DNA of 64,000 nt, taken from Petaurus breviceps papuanus. Its lineage: Eukaryota; Chordata; Mammalia; Diprotodontia; Petauridae. Made by a program: the position numbers and the translations under genes. The notes under the pieces are model-generated. The model did not search any database. It had not been told where the DNA came from and saw only the letters and a list, made by a program, of their open reading frames with translations. Location: contig JAMXIF010000015.1 in assembly GCA_028583685.1 (NCBI GenBank), forward strand, positions 59,567,293-59,631,292, read 5' to 3'. Every line of letters begins with the position of its first letter. Position 1 is the first letter of the stretch. Of this stretch, positions 21,297 through 33,039 are shown piece after piece.

Positions 21297-23740
21297 ACTA
21301 ACCTCTCCCCCAACCTGCCCTCCCCTTCTATCATCCCCCTACTATTCCCTATTTTCCTGTAGGGTAAGATGCCCAACTGAGTCTGTATGTTATTCCCTCC
21401 TTAAGCCAAATTCAATGAGAATAAGGTTGTTCCATTCCCTTTCACCTTCCTGTTCTGCCTGTCCATTATAACAATTTTCCCTGGCCTCTTTTATATGAGA
21501 TAATTTACCCTAATCTATTTCCTCCTTTCTCCTTCTCCTAATAAATTCCCCTCTCACCTTTTAATTTTATTTTTTTGATATCATCAAATCAAAATTTTAT
21601 TTTTGATATCATATTAAACTCATCCTGTGCACTGTCTATGTATACATGAACAGACATATGCCCACGCTCACATATATATTTATATACACAAACACCCTCC
21701 TATACATACATATATGTATGTATACATATATATGCATGTAGACATACATATACACATATACATACATACATATATATACACCCATATGCATACACACACA
21801 CATATATTCCCTTCAACTATCCTCATACATACATACATACAAACAGTGTTTGGGTTACAATGTCTTTCCATGTAGGAATGTAAATAGTTCAACTTTCATA
21901 AGTTCCTTATGATTTCTTTTTCCTGTTTACCTTCTCATGCTTCTCTTGCCTCTTGTAGTTGAAAGTCCAATTTTCTGTTCAGGTCTGTTTTTTTCATCAA
22001 GAATGCTTGAAAATCCTCCATTTCATTGAATGACCATATTTTCCCCTGTAGCATTATATTCAGTTTTGCTGGGTAGGTGATTCTTGGTTTTAGTCCTAGC
22101 TCCTTTGACCTCCAGAATATCATATTACAAGCTCTTTGATCCCTTAACATAAAAGTTGCAAGGTCTTATGTTATCCTGATTGTGTTTCCATAATACTCAA
22201 ATTGTTTCTTCCTGACTGCTTGCAGTATTTTCTCCTTCACCTGGGAACTCTGGAATTTGGCTATAATATTCCTAGGGGTTTTCTTTTTGGGATCTTTTTC
22301 AAGAGGCAATCAGTGAATTCTTTCCATTTCTATTTTGCTCTCTGGTTCTAGAATATCAGGGCAATTTTGCTTGATAATTTCTTGCAAGATGGTGTCTATT
22401 CTCTTTTCCTGATCATGGCTTTCAGGTCGTCCAATAGTATTTAAATTATCTCTCCTGGATCTATTTTCCAGGTCAGTGGTTTTTCCAATGAGATATTTCA
22501 CATTGCCTTCTATTTTTCATTTGTTTGGATATGTTTTATAGTATCTTGATTTCTCATAAAGTCACTAGTTTCTAATTGTTGCAGTCTAATTTTGAAGGAA
22601 TGATTCTCTTCAGCGAGTTTTTGAAATTCCTTTTCCATCTGGCAAATTTGGCTTTTTAAGACATTCTCCTCCTCACTAGCTTTTTTAGCCTTTTTTGCCA
22701 TTTGAGTTAGTCTATTTTTTAAGGTGTTATTTTCTTCAATGTATTTTTGGTGTCTCCTTTAGCAGGCTGTTGACTCACTTTTCTTGCATCATTCTCATTT
22801 CTCTTCCTATTTTTTCCTCCACTTCTCTTACTTGATTTTCAAAATCTTTCCTGAGCTCTCCCATGGCCTGTAACCAGTTTATGTTTTTCTTGGATGCTTT
22901 TAATGCAGGAATTCTGACTTTGCTGTCTTCCTCTTGCTCCATGCTTTGATCCTTTTTGCCCCCCAAAAAGGAATCTATGATTTGATTACATTCCCTAGGC
23001 TTGCTCATCTTGCCAGTCAATTACTCGACTTTTGAGCTATTTGCCACAGTAGAACTCTCTTTCCAGAATGGAAGTAGCTATGTCCCAAATCACTGGGGAT
23101 TTTGCAGCCACTGGAGCTATTATTTGTGTGTGTTCTCTATAGATACCACAAGTTCTGGCTCACTGATCACACACCCCAGGACCACTATCCAAGACTGCGA
23201 TACAGATACAAGCAGGTTAAAGCAAGAGTGATTACTCTCTGAATGGTTGCTTGGTCCCCTTGCAATCTGAAAGCCAGAAACTCCTGAGACAGCCAGGCAA
23301 TGGCAGCCGCACAGCCTCCCCATCTCCACCCCTTCTTGCCCAAGGGATAGGGGCCAGACTTTGCTCTCAGTCCCCTTGTTCCCATAAAGTTCCACGCTGA
23401 TCATTTGATTTCTTTTTGGCATTTTATGGGTTGATAATTATGGAAGCTGCCACAGCTCCTGGTGATTCTCTCTCCTGAAGTCTGCCCCATGACCACCACT
23501 GGTCGGGGCTGCCCTAGGGCCAAGAACCACACAGCTCAAGTGGGGCTGTGCTCAGCTCCCAGCCTGGTGTGAGAGATCCTTCCTGACAGCCTGCCAAGCT
23601 TCTTTCAGTGGGAGCTTTGTTTCTCTTTGTCTCTTTGTGGGTTCTGTAACTCCAAAGTTTGTTTAGAGTCATTTGTTTACATGTATTGTAAAAGCCCACA
23701 CCAAGTTTGTGCTTCTACTCCGCCATCTTGGCTCCACCCC
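21297..23740 (-). mobile_element. HAL1-A, 5' UTR, ORF1 and proximal 3' UTR
   Basis: The main part of HAL1-A. The 5' UTR (23740 to about 23010) begins ggggtggagccaagatggcg on minus, the usual start of this L1 group. The ORF1 (23010 to about 21940) is followed by an internal tetranucleotide microsatellite (21640-21840, acat/tata) and a purine-rich 3' UTR that continues across HAL1-B into 18371-18890. No ORF2 sequence lies between ORF1 and the 3' UTR. Without HAL1-B it is about 3.0 kb. Confidence 0.88.
21940..23010 (-). pseudogene. HAL1-A ORF1, broken
   Basis: Starts MSKPRECNQIIDSFLGGKKD on minus, then a charged coiled coil (MGELRKDFENQVREVEEKIG), KSQICQMEKEFQKLAEENHS, the RNA-binding core TDLENRSRRDNLNTIG, and the C-terminal RSKELGLKPRITYPAKLN, EEREA-like end. 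Several frame interruptions are present. It is clearly orthologous in structure to the ORF1 at 45962. Confidence 0.85.
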
Positions 23741-24700
23741 TAAAGTTCTTATTTCTAAAATATTTAGAGAACTGAGTCAAACTTATAAAAATAAGAGCTA
23801 TTCCTCATTTTATAAATGGTCAAATGATATGAATAGGAAGTTTTAGAAGGAGAAATCAAAGGCATGAATAGTCATATGAAAAAGTTCTCTAAATCACTAA
23901 TTAGAGAAATGCAAATTAAAACAACTGTAGAATATCACCTCACATTCATGAGACTGGCTAACATGACAGGAAGGGAAAATACCATGCTGGAAAGATGTGG
24001 GAAATACATACATTAATGCATTATTGGGAGAGCTATGAATTGTTCCAACTATTTTGGAGAGCAATTTGAAACTATACACGAAGGGCTATAAAATTATGCA
24101 TATCCTTTGATCCAGAAATACAATTACAATGTCATTAACCCAAAGAGATAAAAGAAAAGGAGAAAGGACTCAGGTGTACAAAAAAATATTTATGGTAGTT
24201 CTTTTTGTGTGGCATCAAAGAATTGGAAACAAAGGGAATGGCCATCAATTGGAGAATGACTGAACAAATTGTGTTATATATGATCAAGATGGAATACCAT
24301 TGTGGTATAAGAAATAATGAAGTAGATGGTTTCCAAAAAATGGGAAGACTTATATGTGTTGATACAAAGTGAAGTGAGCAGAACTAGGACATTGTAAGAG
24401 TGATATTGTAATAACAATCAATTGTGAAAGACTTAGATACTCTGATCAATGTGATGAAAAAAAAAAAGCTATTTACCTCCAGAAAGAGAACTGATGAACT
24501 TTGTATGCAAATTAAAGTATATTTTCTTTTCCTTTCTTCTTCTTGTTTTTCTTTTCTTTCATTACATGGCTAATGTGAAAATATATTTTTCACAACTTCA
24601 TATGTATAATGTTCATTGCATTTCTTGCCTTCTCCAAAGGAGATGAAAGGAAAAGAGGGGAATTCAGAACAGAAAATTAAAAAAAAATAAATTAATGTAA
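23741..24700 (+). mobile_element. 5'-truncated L1, right part with 3' end
   Basis: Continuation of the 17816-18370 L1. It includes 'ctaattagagaaatgcaaat', 'ggccatcaattggagaatga' and 'gaccattcatgattc'-type 3' UTR sequence, ending in an A-rich tail near 24677-24700. ORF2 is decayed throughout. Confidence 0.87.
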
Positions 24701-24717
24701 TTTAAAACAAGGCAAAA

Positions 24718-24765
24718 CAAATAATATTGGTAAAGACTTACCAAATAATATTGGTAAAGATTTAA
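24718..24765. repeat. 24-bp tandem duplication
   Basis: caaataatattggtaaaga occurs twice in tandem (24718-24736 and 24742-24760) just after the L1 A-tail. It looks like a small local duplication. Confidence 0.8.
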
Positions 24766-25160
24766 CTGGGACAAACTGAATGTAACTGGCAAATTGAACT
24801 TCAGATTTGGAACTGAAATTGAGGACATTTTAAAAAATCCAAACATCTATAAAATATTAGGGCTGTGCTTCAATCTCTCTATGTTTATTAATCAACATGA
24901 TACTTCAAATTTCAACACCAGACTTTTCTCGTTTGTTTTTCAGAATTGGAAATTTTCTATTACCCAAAACTCATTTTTCGTTAAGACATTCCTCTAAGGT
25001 TATTGCCCATCCATCCAGGCCCTGTGTTCATTAATCGGAAGGTGTGACCAAACACAAAATCACAAACATAGCACCTCTGGTACTTAGAGCTAATAATTAT
25101 TATAGTGATTACAAAGATCTTCTCTGTGTCTGTTGAGGGGCCAATGTTCCAAACCCCATA
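24766..25160. other. Unassigned intergenic sequence
   Basis: No repeat family or gene is recognised. Confidence 0.5.
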
Positions 25161-25162
25161 TT

Positions 25163-25244
25163 GCATGTATATGTGTGTGTGTCTGTTTGTACATAAAGAT
25201 ACACACATATATATGCATATGTATGCGTATATGTATATGTGTAT

Positions 25245-25290
<46 letters not shown>

Positions 25291-25292
25291 CA
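25163..25292. repeat. TA/TG-rich microsatellite
   Basis: Mixed tgtg, tata and atac units ending in a pure (TA)n run at 25247-25278. The overlapping tyrosine- and histidine-rich frames are artefacts. Confidence 0.93.
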
Positions 25293-25589
25293 AAGACAAG
25301 GAGGATATATAGACAGAATTTTTACTTGGACTCCCTTCCCACTTCCCCGGGCTAGACATGTTGAACTGATAAGACATTCCAGCATCCATAACCATTTGGC
25401 AGAGCCAGCTTTTGTTACATCATTTTGCTGTATACATCAAAGATCTCATAGTTGCCAGTATTCTATCAGATAGAGGTCATCCAGTGGACCACCAACCCAA
25501 ATGTATACACCAGCAGGTCTGGGATGCTAGCTTTGTACTCAGTGTAGTAATGTAGTTTGTGGGCTACTTGATGAAAAGGAGAGTGTAGG

Positions 25590-25740
25590 TCATCTAGTCC
25601 AACTCCTTTAATTTATCAGTTAGCAAACTGAGTTGCAGAGGGGTGAAAAGGTTTAACTAAGATCACATAATGAGTAAAGTGTAATACTAGGATTAAAACC
25701 CACATCTTCTTTCTCCAAATTCATCACACTCTTTCCATTT
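25590..25740 (-). repeat. MIR fragment, antisense
   Basis: 'catctagtccaactccttta', 'gcaaactgagttgcagaggg' and 'actaagatcacataatgagt' form a decayed antisense MIR. Confidence 0.7.
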
Positions 25741-25744
25741 TACT

Positions 25745-26460
25745 CTATTTTGATACCTATTTTTTACTTGCTTGTCCATGGAAACTCCAACCATGAAAAC
25801 AAAAGGGTAATTCTGGTTATATGTTTACTCTTTTGTCACAATATTGATACCTAAGGAAGAAGTATTGGAAAAGGCAGAAAATGCCAAGAATTATTGGGAA
25901 TTGCAGAAGGAATTGGAATTTTCAACCACACAAAATTTGCAATGAGTAGTAAAAATAAAAGTATTTTTCTGAAATAATAACTGGGTTCTAAGACTTTATA
26001 TTCCTGTTTGCATACCAGAGTTTAATACAAAGCCATCATTCCAGTGCCTAAGGATGAATGTACCTCCTGCCAGGTCTAAGATGTCCTGGACTTTGCGGAT
26101 TCTGGTGAAAGAACTACTCTTGAGTTCTTCCAGATGAAGTTCTGCTCAGTGCTGGCCAAATATATTTGTTGGTTCAAAGGGAAAAGGTTTTAAAAGGCTC
26201 ACCAGACTTCTTGGATATTTAATCATTCTTTTAGAGCAATGTTTTAATGAATTGAGTATAAATTAATTAAGAACACATGAAATTGCTGTTCACTGGATGG
26301 GTTAAAAATATGAAGAAAAAAGCATTTTGGCAATATACGTTTTGGGTTTTGCTGAACCCTAAACTTTTGAAAAATATTCAGACAGACTTGCTCAATTCAT
26401 CGTGTTGTTTAGCTCTCCTGTGGTGTTGAATAATAAGTAAGAAGTGGGAAAATTTGACAT
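25745..26460. other. Unassigned intergenic sequence
   Basis: No repeat or coding exon is recognised. Confidence 0.5.
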
Positions 26461-26464
26461 ATTA

Positions 26465-26620
26465 ATCTAGCAATACCAAAAGGATATAGACCAACTGGAA
26501 GGCATTCAGAAAAGCAATAAAAAATTTTCAAGAAGTAGAGATTTTGATGTCTGAAGAAGAATTAAAGAAGTTAAATATATATGTGTTGGTTAAAGGAAGA
26601 GTATAGTGAAAAATGAATTA
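26465..26620 (+). repeat. L3/CR1-like LINE fragment
   Basis: 'gaccaactggaaggcattca' and the following 'gaaaagcaat' match the CR1/L3 3' region (the 'aaattggagagcgtccagag' area). It is short and decayed. Confidence 0.5.
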
Positions 26621-26624
26621 CTAG

Positions 26625-27105
26625 ATGATTTAGTGTTTTGAATGAAGTGTTTTGGGGTTATTTTTGCTTATGTAGCAAAATTTGCTTATTTTTTAATCTC
26701 AGGAAAACTACATGAAAACTTTTAAAAATCACAAAATTTTCTTTTCTTTTCAACATCCCTCCCTCATTTCCATTACTATGTCCCTACGGCTTAATGGAAT
26801 GCCAAGAGACATCCCAGGGACCTCCACCATTGTTCTGCTCTGATTCCTACTTCATATTTCTCCAATAAAAAAATATATCACCCACCAGTTTCTCCCCTAA
26901 TCTCTCAGCCATTCTTGCTCTTAGATACAGGAATCCAAAGTTACAGTCTTAATAAAGACTGGTATTTTGGTGATTTGATGGGCCCATGCTTTCATTAGAC
27001 CACCACTACTAACAGAGTTCTCAACCCTTCCATATCTTCTTATCTTATGATATTCCTAGTAATTTTCCCCCTAGATATCTCCCACTCAGTGAACAAGAGA
27101 CCTTT
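26625..27105. other. Unassigned intergenic sequence
   Basis: Nothing recognisable apart from A/T-rich unique sequence. Confidence 0.5.
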
Positions 27106-27109
27106 AGTC

Positions 27110-27215
27110 CTATTCATGCAACAGACATTTTTACATACTTACTGTGGGCCAAGAATTATTTGAAGTGCTAGGGACACCACAATAAAATAAAAGGGTCCCT
27201 CGAAGACCCTATGTT
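27110..27215 (-). repeat. L2 3'-end fragment, antisense
   Basis: 'gcaacagacatttttacata', 'cttactgtgggccaagaatt' and 'tgctagggacaccacaataa' form a decayed antisense L2 terminus. Confidence 0.55.
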
Positions 27216-27389
27216 CAATTGTTCTCTTAGTATCTCAAGGATGCCAGCAAAGCACTTGGACTGTCCATCTCTTTTCTCAAACTTTCTCTATATGACTGAC
27301 CTGTTTACTTTTCTAGGTACACATGGCCTCTTTTATTCTGTTTCTTAGTGCAGAGTCATATCAGTAATATGTTACATTCTGTTCATAAC

Positions 27390-27850
27390 TACCATGAGGG
27401 TTTCCAGCATCCCAGAGGAAGATAATCAAGAGAGTGAAGAGCCTTGAGTTCATGTCAAATAGGGAGCAATTGAAAGAAGTTGGGATATTTGGCATGGCGA
27501 TGAGAAGAGGGATGGTATGGTGTCTATTTTCAAGTATTTAACTGATATACTGATACTTGTGTGGAAAGAGGGATTAGGCATCTTCTCTTTGGTCACAGAG
27601 AGAAGAACCAGGGAAGATGGAAGAAACTAAGAAGCTAATTTAAATTTGATGTTGGAGAAAATCTTTCTAACAATTAGAATTTTCCCAAAGTGGAATGGGT
27701 CACCTCTGGAGTAGAGGGTTCCTCTCATTAGAGGGATTTAAGTAAAAGTTGCACAATATGTTTTAGTGGGAATTTCTTTTTTTGGACATAGGTCAGATTA
27801 GACGGCAGCTGAGGCCCCTTCCGAAACACCACAATTCTTTGATTCTCTCA
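27390..27850 (+). repeat. L3/CR1 3' end, sense
   Basis: 'tctattttcaagtatttaac', 'ctttctaacaattagaattt', 'aaagtggaatgggtcacctc', 'gtcagattagacggcagctg' and the terminal 'ttctttgattct' are a clear CR1/L3 3' end. This is an ancient non-LTR family. Confidence 0.85.
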
Positions 27851-27876
27851 TGTGTCATATAATTCTTCTGACATCA

Positions 27877-28119
27877 TGTTGTTCTTCTTCAGTTTCGTCA
27901 GATTCTTCATGACCTCCTTTAGGATTTTCTTGCCAAAGATGATGGAATGATTCACCATTTCCTTCTCCAACTGATTTTACAGATGAGAAAACCGAGGCAC
28001 AGAGGTTGCAGTGACTTGCCCAGGGTCATACAGCTAGTACATGTTTGAGGCTGCATTCGAATGCAAGTCTTCCTAACTCCAAGGCTCAAAATTCTGTCTC
28101 CTGTAGCACCTAGCTGCCC
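27877..28119 (-). repeat. Mar1 CORE-SINE, antisense
   Basis: 'attttcttgccaaagatgat', 'gattttacagatgagaaaac', 'cagggtcatacagctagtac' and 'gtagcacctagctgccc' run from tail to head in reverse. It sits just downstream of the L3 3' end. Confidence 0.85.
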
Positions 28120-28880
28120 TATGGTATCAAGATCTGTAGGCAGCTATCACCAAGAGAATACTTGTGTCAAAGATAACATTTTGTATTGTTTGCCCAGCAG
28201 TGAATAACGAAGGGTATTCAGAAACCCTGGGTGGTTTCTCAAATGGAATTTAACTTGATCTCTTTCTCCCACTCTTCTGGTTCCAGTTCACAGTTTATCT
28301 GCAAGATTGACAGGACTGACCCTAGGAAAAGGGTGGACTTTCTGAGTGGGCTGTCCTACTTTGTGGTCACTATTCCTCTTGGTTTTCTCCTCTTTCTACC
28401 ACCACGTCCAAATAAAACTCAGGTACCTATCTTGTGTGGTTCCCCTTAGCATTGTGTTGTCAACTCAGGTGTTAGCTAATAAGGAAGGTGTTAGCTGACA
28501 AGGTTTAACACCTCCCAGAGGTATTTGTATATTAATAGGGGACTATTAAAAGCCTTCCAAACCCAAAGGAATGAAAATATAACAGTAGAAGGAGCTTGGG
28601 GGGCCAGGAGCAAGAGAGAGAACAGGACCATGTACTAGTATTTAAGGATAGGTGCTTCCTGTACCCTTAAATCAGACCACATAGATAAATCCCCCACCCT
28701 CTCCCTTTGACCCCTCATGGGACAAGTCATACAATATGGGAAGCAGAGATGGATGACAATCTGTGTCCCTGGAGGGATCTTTCAGATTGACTAGATCACA
28801 GATCCCTTTGAGTATTTCTGTGTGAATGCATTTCTTTACTTGTTTCTTTTCTGCCTTCTCTTCCTCTCTCCTTTCCACCT
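28120..28880. other. Unassigned intergenic sequence
   Basis: No family is recognised. An 'aaataaaactcagg' motif lies near 28412. Neither a gene nor an LTR could be supported. Confidence 0.45.
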
Positions 28881-28884
28881 TCCC

Positions 28885-28995
28885 TCCTCTCTCTCTGTGT
28901 GTCTGTCTCTGTCTCTCTGTCTGTCTCTGTCTCTCTGTCTCTGTCTTTCTCTCTGTGTCTGTGTGTGTGTGTCTGTCTGTCTCTCTCTCTCTCAT
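28885..28995. repeat. (CT/TGTCT)n microsatellite
   Basis: A pyrimidine-rich run of ctct, gtct and tgtg units. Its frames on both strands are artefacts. Confidence 0.95.
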
Positions 28996-29094
28996 TTCTG
29001 ACCTGAAAATACCTCCTCTTAAAAATCTATGACTTTTAATTCAAAGGGAGTAGATGGTGACACTGTATTGCTAGATACAATTTCAGGAAGCCAT

Positions 29095-29268
29095 AGGGTT
29101 ATGGATAGGATAATTGATTTAGAGCTGGAAAGAGTTTCAAAGTTCATTTTGCAGAATCCCTTATTTAGTAGATAAGGAATCTGAGGCCCAGAGAGTTTAA
29201 AGGGTTTGTCAAATGTAGCAGAGCCATAATTTGGACCCAGGTCCTTTAACTCCAAATCTAGTAAGAAC
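29095..29268 (-). repeat. MIR, antisense
   Basis: 'aggaatctgaggcccagaga', 'ttgtcaaatgtagcagagcc' and 'tttggacccaggtcctttaa' form a good antisense MIR. Confidence 0.8.
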
Positions 29269-29279
29269 AAGGAGACTAG

Positions 29280-31320
29280 TTGTCACAAAGAAAAGAAGAC
29301 TGGTTGAAATATAATGTAATAGAAATGTAATCAGTAGTTAATATATTTGTATTTGGGTCACCATAAACATTAGAAAGACACATTGAGCCCCTTAAGTCCA
29401 GCAGATAGAATTCCTATGGAGAATGTAGGTATTAGTAAGGTTGTTTAGGGAAATTACTTTTACCCTGGTCAGAAAAGCAATACAGTAAGGTAAAGCAGAT
29501 ATAGTACTCAATGGAGTTTATAACATATAAAATTATTTGTATATCTTAATTGCTGCTTTTTATTAGACAGTACAATAATAACAGCTTCACTTAGAAATTT
29601 TAAAGTCTTAAGAAAAGGAATTTCCTCTTTAAAGAAAAATGACCATGAATGGTGTTTGGAAATACAGAAGACAATTAGAAACTCTGCCAGTGGCAACCGT
29701 TAGGAATAATAGTGTTACATTTTATTTTCCGTTTTTAAGGAAGTTTTTTTTTTGTTCCACTCAGCAGGTATATGGAATTCTATTTCTAACAGACATTCTG
29801 AAAAAGTGTATTTAAATATGGTTTTATTTATCTTGGTTAGTATAAAAACCTAGATCTCCAGTGGTCAAGTTTATGACTCATTGAGAGATGGGATGCTGAT
29901 GGATGGGAGGCCTGGATGCCTCTATAATTGGATTTCGATATTTCCAGAGATTTTGTTCCCTTTCTTCCCATCTTACTGACTTATTGAACAATAATTATCT
30001 TCTGAATCTGGAAATGTGTTCTCTGCTAAATGCTCCCCTGAATCATCTAGAAGAAATAATAATGAAAACATATCGTTCAAAGACTTGACAAGGCTCAAGA
30101 GAAACTTTGGTCTATGACATGACCGCTCAACCAGACATTCTCTTTTACTACCTCATCATGGGGCAAAGCTGACCTTGAGTTCCTGAAGGCCATCCTACTT
30201 TCGCACAGTCTCTGGCAAGGGCTCCCTGGCTGAAGAGGCTTCAAATATGGGCATGGTTGAGGACTATGAGTCTATCATTTTGGTCCCAACCTAGATAAAT
30301 GAGCAGATTTCTCACTACCAGTTCAGCTGTAGGCCAACATTTTTTTTCCTCCATGGCTGTTCATGAATACCATCTACATCTGCAAAGAGGGGTTGAAGTT
30401 TTCATTGGTGGAGGGAGTAACCACGCAAAAGAAGTCATAGATCTTCTGAAGTAGTACAGTAAAAATGACTAAGACCAATGGAAATTAAGTGTTTGGAAGT
30501 GCAACACAGAAACAAACACACTCTCTAATCAAAACCCACTTGAAATATGCAGAACAGAATGTTCTCTGAGTTTCCCCAGGTCTCAATCCCTCTAATGTAG
30601 AGCCAACTTGGACAACCCAAATTCTGAGAATTCAATAACTCAGACCAATACATAATGACTCCATGCCTCATAATATCTCATAATACCATCTCTAGTCCGG
30701 TACATTTCCTTCAACCTATTTAATTCTCTCAGGGACATCATGCCCACTTTGGGCCGGGATTTTTTCACCAGAGAGAATCTGCCAAATTTGGACCTGCTAT
30801 TTTGGTGAGGCAGTAGGAAGTGAGGTAGAGATAGAGGGATAGTGATGGAAGTAAGGGATTATGTCTTTTCATTTCTTTGTAAATTCTCTTAGTCCCTAAA
30901 TACAGAGTTGAGTATACTGGGGTTTAAAACCTTTTTTGAAAATATAAATTTTTATTTTTATTCTGCACTTAATAAGCACTAAATGGAAGAGACATTTGCA
31001 TATATATGTATGTCCTTATATACATATGTATACATGCATATGTGTGTATATGTATACATATATAGACACATACACACAGTAGAACATAGAAAAGAAGACT
31101 GTCCATCAATCGCAGCTTCCATTAGGTACAATTTGCTTTTCTTTTGAAATATATAATCATCACAACCTGTAGCTTTCAAAATTATCTTTCTTTAGTTGTC
31201 CAGCTTTTGAGCAAGTGACAAATAAATTCATCAGCTCTTATTGCTAAGGGAGAAATAGCTCCCACTAACTCATAGTGAAATGTAACTTCTCTTAGTAAAC
31301 ATGTGATATCTCTTGATTTG
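29280..31320. other. Unassigned intergenic sequence
   Basis: About 2 kb without a recognised repeat or gene. A small ta/ca-rich run lies at 30995-31078. Around 30120-30420 the base composition is richer than in the neighbourhood, but no frame stays open and I recognise no protein. Confidence 0.45.
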
Positions 31321-31324
31321 AGAG

Positions 31325-31440
31325 GCAGTGCATGGAGTCTTAACTTTGGTGTAAAAAAGAAGCAAATTCAAATCCTGCCTCCAATACAGAATAGGCACAG
31401 ATATCTCATTTAATCTCTCAGTGTTTCAGACAACTTTCTT
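31325..31440 (+). repeat. THER1/MIR-like SINE head, sense
   Basis: 'gagaggcagtgcatggagtc', 'caaattcaaatcctgcctcc' and 'tttaatctctcagtgtttca' resemble THER1-type SINEs of therian mammals. Confidence 0.6.
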
Positions 31441-31449
31441 AGTCTAGAA

Positions 31450-31685
31450 GACACTAATAGCTCACATTTATATAGTGTTTAAGGTTTGAATAGTGCTTTA
31501 CACATATTATCTTATTTTATCCTTACCACAAGGTGAGGTAGATACTATTATTGTTCCCATTTTATAGCTGAGAAAGCTGAGACAAATAGTGACTTGCCCA
31601 GGGTCACACAGCTAGTGAGGGTCTGAGGACAGATTTGAATTCAGGTCTTTCTGACTCCAGGCCCAGTGCTTTACCTGATGTTATG
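31450..31685 (-). repeat. MIR-like CORE-SINE, antisense
   Basis: 'tagctcacatttatatagtg', 'attttatccttaccacaagg', 'gacttgcccagggtcacaca' and 'ctgactccaggcccagtgct' make a well-preserved antisense copy. Confidence 0.87.
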
Positions 31686-32039
31686 CAAAAGATAAAATGG
31701 AGTCATTACTCTTTATCAATGGTCCAAGATTCCACATAAAGAGTTCTAGATAAAATGACAGACTCAAATTTACTATCTCACCCCAAATCTCTTGATTTGA
31801 TATACAATTTTTAGTTACGCAAAAGTGAACCTAGATATTTCTCCCCTTCACTGCCCAGAATATGAGATCAAATCAATAAAATTTCTGCATTTAGCTAAAA
31901 AAATATTTTTCCTTAATTCACAAGGTCCTTTCCAATGGATGTTGTACCACCCTCCTCAACTCTCTTCTCAAAAGTTTTCAGGATTCTGAAAGGCAGAGTG
32001 AACTAACTGCCAATGGTCACACAGATAGTATGTAGGCTC

Positions 32040-32215
32040 AAAGGATCATAGATTTTTGAGCTGGAATGGATCTTATAGACCAGACCTCTCATTTTACAGA
32101 TGACGAAACTGAGGCATAAAGAGGCTAAATCATTTGCCCATCACACAGTTAGGTAACCCTCAGAAGTGGGACTTGAACCCATCTTCCAAATTCCATGGCT
32201 ATCCACAATAGCATG
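32040..32215 (-). repeat. MIR, antisense
   Basis: 'cctctcattttacagatgac', 'gaaactgaggcataaagagg' and 'cttgaacccatcttccaaat' match an antisense MIR. Confidence 0.78.
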
Positions 32216-32342
32216 CCAAGAAATAGCCAAAAATATCTTATAACCTTTAAAATGCCATGTAAAAGTCACTTATTTTTGTTGATTGATGTTTAAAGCTGTT
32301 TGTGATAAATAATTTATTTACTTAAAATGATTTTGTTTAAAA

Positions 32343-32499
32343 ATTGTTACAAAATAAAATTCCCTTTCCCCCATGATTCTTACTTGCTGGCTTCTTGTTT
32401 GGGTACTGTGATTATTCTCAGGAATTCAATGATCACATTAGCCAGGCAGGAAGTAAGTGATTAAGACTCATGGGGGAAAGGGAATTATATTTATAACAA
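32343..32499. repeat. Short inverted repeat (hairpin or MITE-like)
   Basis: The left arm (about 32343-32390) contains aattccctttcccccatga and the right arm (about 32449-32499) contains its near-perfect complement tcatgggggaaagggaatt. Similarity extends outwards (ttgtta / taacaa) and inwards (cttgctggc / gccaggcag). The arms are about 45 bp around a loop of about 60 bp. The family is not recognised. Confidence 0.75.
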
Positions 32500-33035
32500 G
32501 TACAAATCAAGTTATATTACAGATGAATAACAAAAGAAGTAGCGACCTTATGGCAGCTGACCACCTGGGAATGTCTGGGATTGATGACTCTGCCAGACAC
32601 TCAGTTCTCATTCAAGGGAACTGCATTGAACGGTAGAGCATTTTCTCTTGTTTCCTTTTATTCTTTCTTTCTCCATCTTGTTGCTCTTTCTCTCCTTCAT
32701 AATTTAACAGCCAAAATGAAGCAAGCCCTTTTTAGAACCAAAGAAATCCCCTTTCAAATTCAGGGAGCCAAGAGGCACTATGAGGCAGCCAGGACAGATA
32801 TTTATCTTTCCTCCTGGAGACCAAAATATAGTGCTGACAGAGTTGTTCAGTGTTTAAGTGTGGTCAGGGAATCAGGAGCTCTGGATTGTTTCTCACTGCA
32901 AGTGACATGTTAGGTGAATTTTAGTCATCTGCTTAACATCTTATTTTTCAGTTTTTCCTCTCTGAATATTAAGTCACCAATGCATTTACTGATAATTGTT
33001 GAACAGTACCTCTATTTTAAATATCTATGGAGAGG
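32500..33035. other. Unassigned intergenic sequence
   Basis: The longest frame (32581-32913 plus, 110 aa) has no recognisable domain, and its composition looks non-coding. Otherwise nothing is identified. Confidence 0.45.
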
Positions 33036-33039
33036 AAGG

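Noticed and set aside
25105-25473. Overlapping 122- and 134-codon frames on both strands
   Set aside because: They are carried by a TA/TG microsatellite.
28120-28680. Possible solo LTR (aaataaa near 28412, TATA-like ttaaaagcc near 28545)
   Set aside because: No defined ends, no TSD, and the order of the motifs does not fit an LTR.
30120-30420. Possible processed pseudogene
   Set aside because: No frame stays open, no A-tail or TSD was found, and no protein was recognised.
32581-32913. 110-codon plus-strand frame
   Set aside because: No recognisable domain, no splice or start context, and isolated in repeat-bearing sequence.
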